Made by a program: the position numbers and the translations under genes
In this document: positions 63,402 through 64,000 of the stretch, in pieces
Position numbering within the stretch: the stretch's first letter is position 1
Layout: every line of letters starts with the position of its first letter
Source of the DNA: Candidatus Epulonipiscium fishelsonii
Lineage (GTDB): Bacteria; Bacillota; Clostridia; Lachnospirales; Cellulosilyticaceae
Length of the DNA stretch: 64,000 nucleotides
Direction of reading: 5' to 3'
Assembly (NCBI GenBank): GCA_001983455.1
Contig: LJDB01000045.1
Location: 18,723 to 82,722 of the forward strand
The notes under the pieces: model-generated
Database searches by the model: none
What the model was told of the DNA's origin: nothing
What the model saw: only the letters and a program-made list of their open reading frames with translations

Positions 63402-64000
63402 TTATCCAAGTAAGCCCAGTGCTTGATTTGGAATTAGATTTGCTTGAGCCATCATACTTTGTGCCGCTTGGTTTAATACATTATATTTTGTAAAGTTCAT
63501 CATTTCCGATGCCATATCTGTATCTCGAATACGAGATTCGGATGTAGTTAAGTTTTCAGATGTAACTTTTTGATTTTGTAAAGTATGTTCAAGCCTATTT
63601 TGTATAGCACCAATTTTTGCACGTTGTGTACTTATATCTTTAATCCCCTCCTCAACTTTAGTGATAGCTGTCTTTGCACCAGCTGCATCACTTACATCAG
63701 CCAATGCGCCTGTAAGATCATCTACCGCTGTGAGAGTTACTGCTGGAAGTGCAATTTCTAAAGATCCATCCTGTCCTGTCGCAACCTTTGCACCAAGCGT
63801 TATTGAAATTCCATTAAATTCTGTTGATGTAATAACATTGGTCATTTCTGCACCTAATGCAACTAGTTCTTCTTTAATATTTGTCACATCGTCTGAGCTA
63901 TACGTACCAGTGGATGCTTGCACTAATAGTTCTTTTGAACGTGTAAGCATCGCACTTACTTCATCAAGTGCACCCTCTGCTGTTTGGGCATAAGAAATAC
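63402..64000 (-). CDS. Flagellin 4 (short type), N-terminus outside window
   Basis: The frame is open to the right edge, so the gene starts beyond 64000; about 199 C-terminal residues are visible. They match flagellins 1 and 2 closely (SYAQTAEGALDEVSAMLTRS; QNRLEHTLQNQKVTSENLTT; ending NQALGLLG), with a different short middle segment (VTLTAVDDLTGALADVSDAA). It is upstream of fliW-csrA on the same strand, so it is probably the flagellin gene of the fliW-csrA operon. Whether its leader carries the AGGA hairpin cannot be seen. Confidence 0.95.
   Translation of the reverse strand, partial: ISYAQTAEGALDEVSAMLTRSKELLVQASTGTYSSDDVTNIKEELVALGAEMTNVITSTEFNGISITLGAKVATGQDGSLEIALPAVTLTAVDDLTGALADVSDAAGAKTAITKVEEGIKDISTQRAKIGAIQNRLEHTLQNQKVTSENLTTSESRIRDTDMASEMMNFTKYNVLNQAAQSMMAQANLIPNQALGLLG

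Overview
The window is AT-rich DNA from a motile, endospore-forming, probably anaerobic member of the Clostridia. The evidence is a SipL-type DUF3794/LysM spore morphogenesis protein, SpoIIR, four flagellins with FliW and CsrA, SLH-domain surface proteins, a bifunctional glutathione synthetase (GshF) and a nitrogenase-like protein. A Lachnospirales lineage such as the Cellulosilyticum/Epulopiscium group is plausible, but that placement is inference from gene content only. No tRNA, rRNA, CRISPR array, integrase or complete insertion sequence was seen.

Left part (1-16 kb). The 3' end of a nitrogenase component 1-like gene is followed by its partner ABC-transporter binding lipoprotein. Then come OsmC, metK, a secreted protein with a paralogue at 46-48 kb, a very basic small protein, an IlvD/Edd dehydratase, a beta-lactamase-fold serine hydrolase and a GGDEF cyclase. 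The dTDP-rhamnose genes rmlA and rmlB follow and overlap a large secreted serine hydrolase. A decayed tandem copy of the rmlA promoter region and 5' end lies just upstream of the working rmlA.

Middle part (16-43 kb). The str operon (rpsL-rpsG-fusA-tuf) is followed by a C39-like secreted protein, gshF, an FG-GAP-like protein and a nuclease-like protein with a perfect (EQGL)n tail. rmlD and rmlC complete the rhamnose pathway 13 kb from rmlAB. Next are two co-transcribed secreted proteins (one SLH-anchored), nfsB, a second copy of the large serine hydrolase, ispE with a GntR regulator, a SipL-like gene, a DUF4430 protein, spoIIR, ddl, murI and a DUF1934 protein.

Right part (43-64 kb). Flagellins occur at 43.8, 44.7 and 49.7 kb and at the right edge, where the gene is cut by the window and followed by fliW-csrA. 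The leaders of the two complete short flagellin genes each carry a GATA-AGGA-TATC hairpin, a likely CsrA site, upstream of the Shine-Dalgarno sequence. A long leftward cluster (60.5 to 51.1 kb) encodes a secreted helical protein, a very long RND adaptor lipoprotein, an RND pump, two tandem 410-residue proteins with different coiled-coil tails, and an HD hydrolase. A divergent TetR gene probably controls it. A pyrimidine-nucleoside phosphorylase lies between the TetR gene and csrA.

Most notable: two genes (DUF4430 protein and murI) with a hairpin between a strong Shine-Dalgarno sequence and a distant start codon; a TolC-less RND system whose adaptor has five 25-residue repeats in each arm; the tandem 410-residue genes attached to that operon; and the FliW/CsrA/flagellin regulatory set.
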